Notes: generated from the sequence alone by a model not told the origin. DNA of 33,620 nucleotides from an uncultured Photobacterium sp. (GCF_947039875.1 NZ_CAMRAN010000044.1:1-33620), one strand, 5' to 3'; positions 1 through 7,792 are shown, numbered from the stretch's first letter. Numbers and translations: made by a program.

Positions 1-27
1 ATGGATCACCAATAAAGTATTTTAAGC

Positions 28-1617
28 GTTCACTGCCGCACAGGCAGCTTAGAAAATGAATGACAGTTTTTATTGCACCATCACCGTGTTCACTGCCGCA
101 CAGGCAGCTTAGAAATAGTAAACTCATTTCAATGTGTACGGTATTCAAGTTCACTGCCGCACAGGCAGCTTAGAAACGTGGTGGGGAATGAATCAACCAA
201 CTAAAGCCGTTCACTGCCGCACAGGCAGCTTAGAAAAGATCCTGACGACTATGTGAACACAGATGATTGTTCACTGCCGCACAGGCAGCTTAGAAAAAAC
301 TACCTCGCCATAATCAAGATTATCTCTTGTTCACTGCCGCACAGGCAGCTTAGAAATTATGCCACGCAAAGAATAAATACTTAAATGAGTTCACTGCCGC
401 ACAGGCAGCTTAGAAATGACACTCCAAACAAGGGTGTTGCTGAAATAATGTTCACTGCCGCACAGGCAGCTTAGAAATGAATTCACTATGAGGGTTCCAA
501 ATAAGTTTCGTTCACTGCCGCACAGGCAGCTTAGAAATTGCCTAATTTGCCGCCTTTCTTCCCACCATCGTTCACTGCCGCACAGGCAGCTTAGAAATAT
601 GTATCGCTGCTCACCATTAACAACAACACGTTCACTGCCGCACAGGCAGCTTAGAAATAATTAACAAGGTCATCAGTAATGATGGCCTTGTTCACTGCCG
701 CACAGGCAGCTTAGAAAAATAAAACCAAGCCACATTGACAGAGATAGCAGTTCACTGCCGCACAGGCAGCTTAGAAAAGAAAATCGCACGAACAAATCAA
801 GAAGCGTTAGTTCACTGCCGCACAGGCAGCTTAGAAAAAACGGAACTACAATATCTTTATCAGTAATCTGTTCACTGCCGCACAGGCAGCTTAGAAATGA
901 GAATATTGCTGCTACTTTCCCTAATGGTGGTTCACTGCCGCACAGGCAGCTTAGAAAAATAAAACGAATAAAATAAGGAGCTAATGCACGTTCACTGCCG
1001 CACAGGCAGCTTAGAAAAGCATCAATGGCCTTTTGATTAATTACTGCAAGTTCACTGCCGCACAGGCAGCTTAGAAAACGCGATTGATTGAACATGCTTG
1101 AAGGATTGCGTTCACTGCCGCACAGGCAGCTTAGAAACTAATGCGAGCTTTTGGATAACTAAACAAGGTGTTCACTGCCGCACAGGCAGCTTAGAAATGA
1201 AAATGAAGCCGCAATCCAAAGTGAAATTATGTTCACTGCCGCACAGGCAGCTTAGAAATATAGTATCGCCACCAAATTGACCAAGGCCCTGTTCACTGCC
1301 GCACAGGCAGCTTAGAAAACGTGAAACTCCAAAGCATAAAAAAATGATCGGTTCACTGCCGCACAGGCAGCTTAGAAAAGTTGCTCAGGTGTTGGTGGTC
1401 TTGATAAGTCGTTCACTGCCGCACAGGCAGCTTAGAAAGTGGGATTATTGATAATATTAACAATTTCGCGGTTCACTGCCGCACAGGCAGCTTAGAAATC
1501 GATTTTTCCGCTTTCGATTTTACTCGGCAAGTTCACTGCCGCACAGGCAGCTTAGAAACATAAGAAACAGTTGAGCAAGCAGAAGATGAGTTCACTGCCG
1601 TATAGGCAGTTTTAATT
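28..1617 (+). CRISPR. Type I-F CRISPR array, 27 repeats and 26 spacers
   Basis: The repeat is 28 nt, beginning GTTCACTGCC and ending CAGCTTAGAAA, with the inner palindrome CTGCC-GCACA-GGCAG. This is the classic I-F (Csy) repeat whose hairpin is bound and cut by Cas6f. Repeats begin at 28, 88, 149, 209, 269, 329, 389, 450 and then about every 60 nt to 1590. The first 26 read as identical and the 27th (1590-1617) is degenerate. Spacers are 32 nt, except three of 33 nt (starting 116, 417, 1198) and a last one of 31 nt (1559-1589). The decayed repeat at the right puts the leader, and probably the cas genes, to the left of the window. Bases 1-27 may be part of another spacer or the end of the leader. 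No cas gene is present here. The uniform repeats and many different spacers argue for a defensive array rather than the short array of a Tn7-like transposon. Confidence 0.98.
1590..1617 (+). repeat. Degenerate terminal CRISPR repeat, terminator-like hairpin
   Basis: This last repeat keeps the first 11 bases and the stem of the family repeat, but the loop reads GTATA and the tail reads TTTTAATT in place of CTTAGAAA. ACTGCC (1594-1599) pairs with GGCAGT (1605-1610) around a 5-nt loop, and T residues follow. It therefore looks like a small intrinsic terminator for the array transcript. The stop codon of the minus-strand RecX-like gene (1612-1614) lies inside this repeat. The terminator role is inferred: the stem is short and the T run is only four bases. 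Confidence 0.75.
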
Positions 1618-2412
1618 ACTTGCTGCTGCCATCGCTTCTTTGATTTCATCTGAGCTATAGCCCTTTGATGACAAATACGCATAGGCTTTACTTTTGTCTT
1701 TAAAATTCGACAAATCAAACCGCTTTTTCGCTAACACTAATTGGCAGTTTTCATAAAAATCGACCTCACCCGCTTCCTCTAAATCATAGAAGACTTGCTC
1801 AATATTAGTAATATCAACATGCTTCATTTTAAGCTCTTGCTTGATGACTGTTTTGCCTTTGAGCTTTCTCACCAATTTCAATACTTCTGTTTCAAGATCA
1901 GCATTCATGCCTTTAATTTTAGCTTTGCTCAATAGCGTATCGGCGGCATCATGCTCAGAAATTGCTCTTGAAATATCTTGAAAGCTGTACCCTCGCTTAG
2001 TGAGATCGTTGGTTATTTTCTCTTTGGTGGTTTGACTAAAATCATCATAACTATCTAAACGACTTTTGATCATATCAAGTTCAGACACTTGTTTTTTCTC
2101 CATAATATCAATTAATGCTTCTTCAATGATTGTTGCAGGAATACCTTTACCTTTTAATTTCTGTTTAATGTACTGTTGTCCATGTTCATTAGAAAAAGCC
2201 ATCTCACTAAAGTGCAGTGCAAATTGAAGATCTTCTTTTACATAACCGAAATCTTTCATTTGTTGCAATACAGTCTCAATCCAATCTTGTTGCTCTGTTT
2301 TAGCTTCTAATTTTTTTCGTAGTTCATACTCGGTATGATCACGTAAATTAAGATGATAAATCGCACTGTTAATCACATTTTGGATGGTTTTTGCTGGATA
2401 CGGTTTTTTCAT
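1612..2412 (-). CDS. RecX-like regulatory protein, long form
   Basis: This is a 266-aa, highly charged, helical protein. The N-terminal part, about residues 14-60 (LNLRDHTEYELRKKLEAK, then an acidic helix and DFGYVKEDLQFA), matches the RecX pattern of tandem three-helix repeats. Further repeats can be seen around 75-100 (YIKQKLKGKGIPATIIEEAL) and 125-150 (ITNDLTKRGYSFQDISRAI), and the C-terminus ends with another (AYAYLSSKGYSSDEIKEAM). RecX proteins bind RecA filaments and limit recombinase activity. Typical RecX is about 150-170 aa, so this is a long member with extra repeats. It is not next to recA here. The start ATG has AAGGG 8 nt upstream. It probably follows the small membrane gene 41 bp upstream. 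Its last codons fall within the terminal CRISPR repeat. The family is fairly sure; the function is inferred. Confidence 0.7.
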   Translation of the reverse strand: MKKPYPAKTIQNVINSAIYHLNLRDHTEYELRKKLEAKTEQQDWIETVLQQMKDFGYVKEDLQFALHFSEMAFSNEHGQQYIKQKLKGKGIPATIIEEALIDIMEKKQVSELDMIKSRLDSYDDFSQTTKEKITNDLTKRGYSFQDISRAISEHDAADTLLSKAKIKGMNADLETEVLKLVRKLKGKTVIKQELKMKHVDITNIEQVFYDLEEAGEVDFYENCQLVLAKKRFDLSNFKDKSKAYAYLSSKGYSSDEIKEAMAAASN

Positions 2413-2453
2413 ATGATTAACCCTTATTGATAATAAAAATTCGAATGAAAATG

Positions 2454-2708
2454 TTATTTAAACACAGCTGATCGTCGAATCGTTGCTCGAACTGTAATCG
2501 CGGTTAAGCCAATATAGTAAATAGCAATGATTACAGCGGGTAACGCATCACGATCAAATACTGAATGAACAGCAAAAATGCAGTAACTGATAATAATGGC
2601 AGGAATAATAAATACACTATTATTACGAGGATAAAGATTTAAAATCAAAAATAGCTGATGAACACCCGCCAACACCAGCGGTAACGTTACCATTAAAAAC
2701 CATAACAT
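2454..2708 (-). CDS. Small integral membrane protein, unknown
   Basis: This 84-aa protein is almost entirely hydrophobic, with about three membrane segments (residues about 3-22, 30-48 and 54-72) and a basic C-terminal tail (RATIRRSAVFK). I chose the ATG at 2706-2708 over an in-frame TTG six bases upstream because AAGGA sits 7 nt before the ATG. A hairpin, AAGGTA (2722-2727) with TACCTT (2732-2737), lies just upstream of that ribosome binding site and might influence translation. It is the first gene of a likely two-gene unit with the RecX-like gene. I do not recognise a family. Confidence 0.65.
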   Translation of the reverse strand: MLWFLMVTLPLVLAGVHQLFLILNLYPRNNSVFIIPAIIISYCIFAVHSVFDRDALPAVIIAIYYIGLTAITVRATIRRSAVFK

Positions 2709-3108
2709 AGTCAATTCCTTTAAGGTAAAAGTACCTTCAGTTCGCCATTGTATACTGATAATGAAAAAAGCTATCTATTATATGCTTAGTTCTTTTTTGA
2801 TTAAAATAGCAGACATTAAGCCCCCACTTTTAGACAATATTCAACTTCAACCGTAAATTAAAGACACTAACCGTTAAAAATCACCAAGACTTTAACAGCT
2901 TACACTCGAAAAATTCAAATCATGAACTAAGATAATGAAGTAACGCACTACGTTATTTAAATAAAACATATACCACATAGGAATAGATGTGCGAAATAAT
3001 CACTTTAATATATCAGTTGCGTACATCCTTATGCGTTATGTGACTAATATCCCAGATATTTAGTCGATATAACGTAACTATAAACGACTAAGTAATTAAG
3101 GAGTTACT
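2709..3108. other. Gene-free intergenic region, AT-rich
   Basis: This region separates the divergent 84-aa membrane gene and the 79-aa gene and must hold both promoters. It contains short inverted repeats of TAACG/CGTTA around 2942-2957. I see no RNA gene or convincing ORF. Confidence 0.6.
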
Positions 3109-3348
3109 ATGAATAACATCGCTAATCTTATTTATGACACTTTGGTCGATCTATCAAACAATGCACCAGAACAACATGCAAAAATCCGTCAAAATTTATA
3201 CGACCAATTAGATCTACCATTAAACAAGCAACGCGACTTATATTCAAATGCACTTGGACCTGCAAGCTCAGGAATGCTAGAAAATAATGCTGATTTTAAC
3301 AACACAGTCAATATTGCAATTAAAGCGCTTGAGACACCTGAAAAATAA
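3109..3348 (+). CDS. Small conserved-looking protein, unknown
   Basis: This encodes 79 aa with no signal peptide or membrane segment. It appears helical and soluble (ANLIYDTLVDLSNN, then HAKIRQNLYDQLDLPLNKQRDL). The ATG has a strong AAGGAG ribosome binding site 6 nt upstream. That site sits in the loop between AGTAA (3091-3095) and TTACT (3104-3108), a short inverted repeat that could expose or hide it. The gene stands alone, with the RAYT unit downstream on the other strand. The good ribosome binding site and protein-like composition make it probably real. I cannot assign a function. Confidence 0.6.
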   Translation: MNNIANLIYDTLVDLSNNAPEQHAKIRQNLYDQLDLPLNKQRDLYSNALGPASSGMLENNADFNNTVNIAIKALETPEK

Positions 3349-3471
3349 ATTAATGAACATTAATCAAATATAAAATAAGTGTTCTGTATTTATCAGGGGA
3401 TAACAAAGCGCTTAAATCAACTTTATATAACTATATGATGTTGATCTAACATGTCGAATATATACGGAAAC

Positions 3472-3494
3472 GCCCAAGGTTATTAGCCTTGGGC
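3472..3494 (+). terminator. Hairpin, possible terminator
   Basis: GCCCAAGG pairs perfectly with CCTTGGGC around a 7-nt loop. Only a broken pyrimidine tract (CCATCTATCTTTACTTT) follows, so it is a weak terminator at best. It may instead belong to the REP-like structure next to the transposase. Confidence 0.4.
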
Positions 3495-3511
3495 CCATCT
3501 ATCTTTACTTT

Positions 3512-3527
3512 GGACAGCCATATCTTT
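3512..3527 (-). repeat. Left inverted motif of the RAYT unit
   Basis: GGACAGCCATATCTTT is the exact reverse complement of 4824-4839. It lies about 190 bp beyond the end of the transposase gene. Confidence 0.85.
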
Positions 3528-3714
3528 TACCATGAAAATATAGCCTCTAAAAAAACAAACTATTCCACCAACAACAACCTCTTTCGCTATTAGAATGACA
3601 ACTTAGTATCTTAATACTTCACTAAATCTGTTCTATTCCCATATTTTAGGATCAACTAACCCCACAATATTGACAGTTATTGCGGTATTTTCATCTGATT
3701 ATAAGAAGCAGTGT

Positions 3715-4722
3715 CTAACTAGGATGTAACTGGTGACTCGCTAACTTTCCTTTACACCAATGCCCACCAACGTGCTGTTTGAAGGCACACATTCGAGACC
3801 ATTTTCCACTCACATTAGCATAACGCTCCATAAATTGTTCACTGTGCTCAAGCCAAGCGTCTGATGTTATTCCCATTTGCTGTAAAATCTTTGGTTGATT
3901 AGATGCAATAAAGCCTTTTTTATCATTTCGAATACATCGACCAGTCCAATCAATAAGTTCGAGATAATCGGCAAAAGCAAAATTTATCCCAGCTTTTTTC
4001 GCCTGATGTTCAGCACCAACAAAGGGTAATAATTGAAAATGAGAGTTACTTGATGATGATGGTTTAGTGGATGTTTTCGTTTGATTATATTCACGAATAC
4101 GTTGTTGAATAGAGGTAAAATCAGACTGTTCTAATGACGGTGTAATTCCGACTCTAATAGGATTTAAATCAACGTACATCATGCACGATAATAACGCTTG
4201 TTCATCCAGCAGAGCTTGAGACTTAAAACGTCCTTCCCAAAATGCACCTTTACATTGATCTTCTTTATTGGCTTTGCGGGCTATCTCTTCATTAAGGCAG
4301 CGCATAAACCAGCTAATACTACCTAATCGTTGTTGCCATTCAGCCACTAAATTTGATAGCGCTTGTTGTTTATCTGCGGCTATTTGACCCTCTTTTAAAA
4401 AATCAACCGCAATAGGATGACCACTAAATAACTGTAGCCAACGCGATATCACCTCTTCTGGAGTCAGCTTTTGTTGTTGCTCAGTATCTATTTTTAGCAC
4501 TAAATGATAATGGTTACTCATCACCGCATAAGCACATACATTGATACAAAACACAGACGCTAACTGTCTAATTTTATTTACTATCCAACCTCTTCGGTGT
4601 TGATAGTTTTTACCGTTATACGGATCATCTCCACACAAATAGGCACGACGTACACAGCGATTAATTACATGATAAAAAGGGGTGATTTGAGGCTCTATCA
4701 ATTTACGTCTTGAGATTGTCAT
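3715..4722 (-). CDS. REP-associated tyrosine transposase (Y1, HUH)
   Basis: This 335-aa protein is a single-strand DNA transposase of the IS200/IS605-like RAYT group. The HUH metal site is H71-Y-H73 in AVMSNHYHLVL, and the probable nucleophile is Y183 in MMYVDLNPIRVGI, the hallmark block of this family. A typical N-terminal block is also present (ITPFYHVINRCVRRAYLCGDD). I start at the ATG at 4720-4722, which gives MTISRRKLIE as in relatives, rather than at the upstream TTG or ATG codons. RAYTs nick at REP sequences and may spread or maintain them. The matching inverted motifs at 3512 and 4773-4839 are the probable substrates. The length is full and all key residues are kept, so it may be active. 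Confidence 0.92.
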   Translation of the reverse strand: MTISRRKLIEPQITPFYHVINRCVRRAYLCGDDPYNGKNYQHRRGWIVNKIRQLASVFCINVCAYAVMSNHYHLVLKIDTEQQQKLTPEEVISRWLQLFSGHPIAVDFLKEGQIAADKQQALSNLVAEWQQRLGSISWFMRCLNEEIARKANKEDQCKGAFWEGRFKSQALLDEQALLSCMMYVDLNPIRVGITPSLEQSDFTSIQQRIREYNQTKTSTKPSSSSNSHFQLLPFVGAEHQAKKAGINFAFADYLELIDWTGRCIRNDKKGFIASNQPKILQQMGITSDAWLEHSEQFMERYANVSGKWSRMCAFKQHVGGHWCKGKLASHQLHPS

Positions 4723-4772
4723 TCGCTTCACCATAAGCAACTTGAAGCTTAAGTGTAGCTACTCATGGTTGA

Positions 4773-4839
4773 TGTGCAAGGATATGGCTGTCCTTTTTCC
4801 TCTGTGCAAGTGTGCAAGTGTGCAAAGATATGGCTGTCC
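4773..4839 (+). repeat. Tandem RAYT-associated motifs upstream of transposase
   Basis: Two 21-nt copies that differ at one base (TGTGCAAGGATATGGCTGTCC is 4773-4793; the copy with A at position 8 is 4819-4839) are spaced 46 nt apart. The second is preceded by two extra TGTGCAAG octamers (4803-4810 and 4811-4818), so three TGTGCAAR units lie in perfect 8-nt tandem. This cluster lies between the transposase start and the end of the histidine kinase gene. Confidence 0.85.
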
Positions 4840-4853
4840 CTTTTCTTTTCTTT

Positions 4854-6251
4854 TTACTTTCCTTTATTCATTACTGGTAACAACAATTGAATTATCAATC
4901 CATGAGGTTGGCGATTTTCAGCATTAACTGTGCCGTTCATTACCGTCATTACTTCTTTAACAATCGCTAATCCAAGGCCATAACCACCCGATTGTTTATC
5001 TCTTGCACCTTCGATACGCGTAAAGGGATCAAATATCCGTTTTAAATGCTGAGGTCCAATGCCAAAACCATCATCTTCTACGCTTAATTGTACAAATGGT
5101 TGTCCTTCGACATCCACCAGCTCTGAAGTAAGAGTAATATGAGCATTATCTCCTGCATATTTAATCGCATTCCCAAGTAAATTAGTTATAGCGCGAACGA
5201 TTAATCGACTATCACCTCGTACTAATGGCATTTTATTATCAATATCAAACGTAAATGTTTGTTGTACACCCAATAATGCCTCAATATTAGGAATAGCTGT
5301 TAAGCATAAACTCTCTACATCAATGGGAATTAAATTAGCATTTTCAGCGGTATTTTGAAGCTGATTAAATTCTAAAATTTCATTAACCAATTGATTCATT
5401 TCTTCAGATTCACACTCTAGTCGATCAACTAGGTGTTGGTGCTCAGACGCAACCCGCTTTCTTATTAAATGTAATGATAAATTATGTCGAGCTAATGGAG
5501 TACGCAGCTCATGTGATACATCACGAATTAAGCGTCGTTGCCGTTTAGACAACATTTGAATTTTTTCCGCCATGTCATCGAAGTCAGTCGCAAGCGATGT
5601 AAATTCAATGCTGCTATCACTTACAGCATTTGCCACTCTTACTGAGAAATCACCACTAGCAAGACTGCGGCTTGCCGCTCGTAAGGTATTTAATGGTCGT
5701 TGTAAATAACGCGCAATAAGAAATGAAAACATCAGTAAAATTAATGCTGCAATCACGACTTGAATTAAGCCAAAATAAAATGAGAAATATTTGGCAGGAT
5801 GTAATTGATACGGCAATTGCACCATCAATTGATTGCCCTCTTTTAACGGGATAGCAAAAATAGGTTGGTTAACACGAGAATCTAAAATTGAATTAATACC
5901 ACGCGCATAATTCAATTTGAATGCAAAATGAGGGTGCATTTTCCTATCCCCCATCTCGTGTTGATCTTTATCTAGGACAAATAAATAATAAGGCTGTTGC
6001 TTTTCCCATTGACCAAGTTGCTGTTTATTGCCCGTGTCAATTAACGTCTGGGCTTGCTCTGCCATTACAAGCATTTTTTGCTGGACTTTCTTTGGTACGT
6101 GCAACATCGTTTTAACTAATGCAATTTCAGCTAAATTTTGCAGTAATAATATTAATAATAGACTGACGCTAAAATACGAAAAAAGTCGTACAACCAAACC
6201 ATGTTGTTGATGAGGTTTATACCACACTTTACGCTGGGAAAGGCTTTCCAC
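4854..6251 (-). CDS. CpxA-like sensor histidine kinase
   Basis: This is a 465-aa inner-membrane kinase. TM1 is at about 22-45, a periplasmic sensor domain spans about 46-155, and TM2 is at about 158-180. A HAMP linker (about 181-235) follows, then the H-box LIRDVSHELRTPLARH with H247, the N-box (N357-N361 in NLLGNAIKYA), G1 (DDGFGIG, 393-399) and G2 (GGYGLGLAIVK, from 422). Autophosphorylation at H247 and transfer to the adjacent regulator are expected. The start is GTG at 6249-6251, supported by AAAGGA 7 nt upstream. It begins 14 nt after the regulator gene stops, so the two are an operon. It resembles CpxA in layout, but no cpxP is present nearby and the sensor domain is divergent, so I leave the symbol blank. 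Confidence 0.9.
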   Translation of the reverse strand: MESLSQRKVWYKPHQQHGLVVRLFSYFSVSLLLILLLQNLAEIALVKTMLHVPKKVQQKMLVMAEQAQTLIDTGNKQQLGQWEKQQPYYLFVLDKDQHEMGDRKMHPHFAFKLNYARGINSILDSRVNQPIFAIPLKEGNQLMVQLPYQLHPAKYFSFYFGLIQVVIAALILLMFSFLIARYLQRPLNTLRAASRSLASGDFSVRVANAVSDSSIEFTSLATDFDDMAEKIQMLSKRQRRLIRDVSHELRTPLARHNLSLHLIRKRVASEHQHLVDRLECESEEMNQLVNEILEFNQLQNTAENANLIPIDVESLCLTAIPNIEALLGVQQTFTFDIDNKMPLVRGDSRLIVRAITNLLGNAIKYAGDNAHITLTSELVDVEGQPFVQLSVEDDGFGIGPQHLKRIFDPFTRIEGARDKQSGGYGLGLAIVKEVMTVMNGTVNAENRQPHGLIIQLLLPVMNKGK

Positions 6252-6265
6252 AACAGATCCTTTAA

Positions 6266-6931
6266 TTAGTGATTGACGCTTTCGGAATAACTATAACCTC
6301 TGCCACGCACAGTTTTAATATGTAACTTAGACATACCAGCCAATACAATTTTACGACGTATATTACTGATATGCATATCAAGATTACGATCAAATGGGCT
6401 TAATTCTTTTTTAAGTACTTGTTTTTGTAATTCAGCCTTTGATACCACAATCCCGTCATGCTTGATTAAATATTCTAATAATTCAGCTTCAGTGCTAGTT
6501 AATGGCAAACGTGACATTTCTGCTGCCATATTTTCTTCACCAGAACGGATAGTATGACGCTGACGTTCAAGCCCAACACGGCGCAAAATAGCACTAATAC
6601 GTGTCAATAGTTCAGGTACTTTAAACGGTTTAGTAATGAAATGATCTGCACCTGCTTGTAAACCATCAAGCATAGTCGCTTCATCACCCAATGCCGTTAA
6701 CATTAAAATAGGGGTCGCAAATCGCTGACAAATACGACGCGCAACTTGCATTCCATCAAGGTTAGGCAGCATCACATCCAGCAACACTAAATCAACACCT
6801 TTATTTTGCAGATACTCAATCGCTGACTCACCACAATGAACACAACCGACATCATGACCTTCATCTTCTAACACTTCAGTCAGTAATTCACACAACTGTA
6901 TATCATCATCAACAACTAATATTTTTGACAC
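6266..6931 (-). CDS. CpxR-like OmpR-family response regulator
   Basis: This 221-aa protein has a receiver domain at about 3-115 with acidic pocket D8-D9-D10, phosphoacceptor D52 (LLDVMLPN), T79 and K101 (ITKPF). A winged-helix DNA-binding domain covers about 130-218 (PLTSTEAELLEYL, then RNLDMHISNIRRKI and IKTVRGRGYSY). The SPFDRNLDMHISNIRRK segment is much like CpxR. It is cotranscribed with the kinase downstream and is probably autoregulated. I found no tandem GTAAA CpxR box in the upstream region, so a paralogous envelope-stress system remains possible. Confidence 0.9.
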   Translation of the reverse strand: MSKILVVDDDIQLCELLTEVLEDEGHDVGCVHCGESAIEYLQNKGVDLVLLDVMLPNLDGMQVARRICQRFATPILMLTALGDEATMLDGLQAGADHFITKPFKVPELLTRISAILRRVGLERQRHTIRSGEENMAAEMSRLPLTSTEAELLEYLIKHDGIVVSKAELQKQVLKKELSPFDRNLDMHISNIRRKIVLAGMSKLHIKTVRGRGYSYSESVNH

Positions 6932-6997
6932 AATAAATCATCCACAAAAAAACCATCAGCATAGTAATATGCTTAACCTATGTATATCAACCATGCA

Positions 6998-7052
6998 TCA
7001 ACAATCACGTCCTTATCTACACAATTAGCCTATTCAAATAAGTGATTGTTGA
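6998..7052. promoter_or_regulatory. 11-bp inverted repeat upstream of response regulator
   Basis: TCAACAATCAC (6998-7008) and GTGATTGTTGA (7042-7052) are perfect reverse complements 33 nt apart, 67-121 nt upstream of the regulator start. It could be a pair of operator half-sites for autoregulation, or a large hairpin in the 5' leader. The role is inferred. Confidence 0.4.
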
Positions 7053-7435
7053 CTCAATTAAGCCCCCCTAACTACAATGTATTATTAGTGGCTATCGAAC
7101 ATTGTGAATCTAAGGTACAACTGCTACATCTTGTCATCATTTAAAAGCTTAGAGCATACTATTTTTCTTTTAAATTCATCTATAAAACAAAACGCTATAA
7201 GGAAATACTCACCTTCCTGTCCTAGAAAAAAATTCAACATTCCACTCAGAATAATTTCCTTAGTTTTGGCTTTAACTATTAAACTTTATTTGAATACCGA
7301 ATAGATAAAACAAGCTTTCTGTTTGATCATTGAACTAAATCAATAAATTTATAGTTATTAACAAACTTCAACCAACTATCTATTGACTTTGCCAGAGGCT
7401 GCACCAAATCTAGCTTTAACGAATTTCCCACAGAG

Positions 7436-7458
7436 TTATGCACAGCTTCTGTGGATAA
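7436..7458. promoter_or_regulatory. Pair of convergent DnaA boxes
   Basis: TTATGCACA (7436-7444) on the plus strand and TTATCCACA read on the minus strand (7450-7458) both fit the DnaA box TTATNCACA and are 5 nt apart. They are embedded in the outer inverted repeat CCACAGA/TCTGTGG (7428-7434 and 7448-7454). There is no replication gene nearby, so an origin is unlikely. Confidence 0.4.
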
Positions 7459-7792
7459 ATATATTTCAGGGAATAGAATAATAAAACATTATATTATTAA
7501 TCATAAATATATTATCAGAAACAAAGACCATACGTAACACCATGATATTAAATATAAATCACAAAAAATCATGGTGTTGATACAATTAACAGCTAAATCC
7601 TTTAAGCTTATTTTTATTCTATTTATTATTTAAGAAGATCAACTTGTTAAATATATGTAAGTTATACATGCATTTTTTATGAAATTTTCAAACTTATAAT
7701 AATATTGGAAGTGGCGTTATACTGTTTGATAAAATGGGACATTGAACTATAGATATTTAACATTAAAAAAAATAATCTCTTGTTTTACTTAT

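Larger units (their letters stand above)
3349..3714. other. Intergenic region with hairpin and RAYT end
   Basis: This holds a perfect 8-bp stem, GCCCAAGG (3472-3479) with CCTTGGGC (3487-3494), and the left inverted copy of the RAYT-associated motif (3512-3527). I see no other gene. Confidence 0.6.
3512..4839. mobile_element. RAYT (REP-associated Y1 transposase) unit
   Basis: A Y1 transposase gene (3715-4722) is enclosed by inverted copies of one motif. The left end GGACAGCCATATCTTT (3512-3527) is the exact reverse complement of AAAGATATGGCTGTCC (4824-4839). A second right-hand copy lies at 4773-4793. RAYTs act on REP palindromes and are usually single-copy chromosomal genes flanked by such repeats, not ordinary insertion sequences. 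The boundaries are set by the motif copies and are inferred. Confidence 0.7.

Noticed and set aside
673..1280. Reading frames of 60-140 aa inside the CRISPR array
   Set aside because: They are periodic translations of the repeat (FLSCLCGSE or VHCRTGSLE every 20 codons) and have no independent coding character.
1..1617. Array of a CRISPR-associated Tn7-like transposon (I-F3)
   Set aside because: The array is long and uniform and no tniQ or tnsABC gene lies in the window; a defensive I-F array is the simpler reading.
4742..4927. Plus-strand 61-aa frame over the RAYT repeats
   Set aside because: It is made of the tandem repeats and the antisense of the histidine kinase end.
7104..7304. 66-codon frame upstream of the regulator and protease
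   Set aside because: GTG start without a ribosome binding site, AT-driven composition, and it overlaps an inverted repeat in non-coding DNA.
7428..7458. Replication origin
   Set aside because: Only two DnaA boxes and no replication genes, no 13-mer series and no iteron set nearby.
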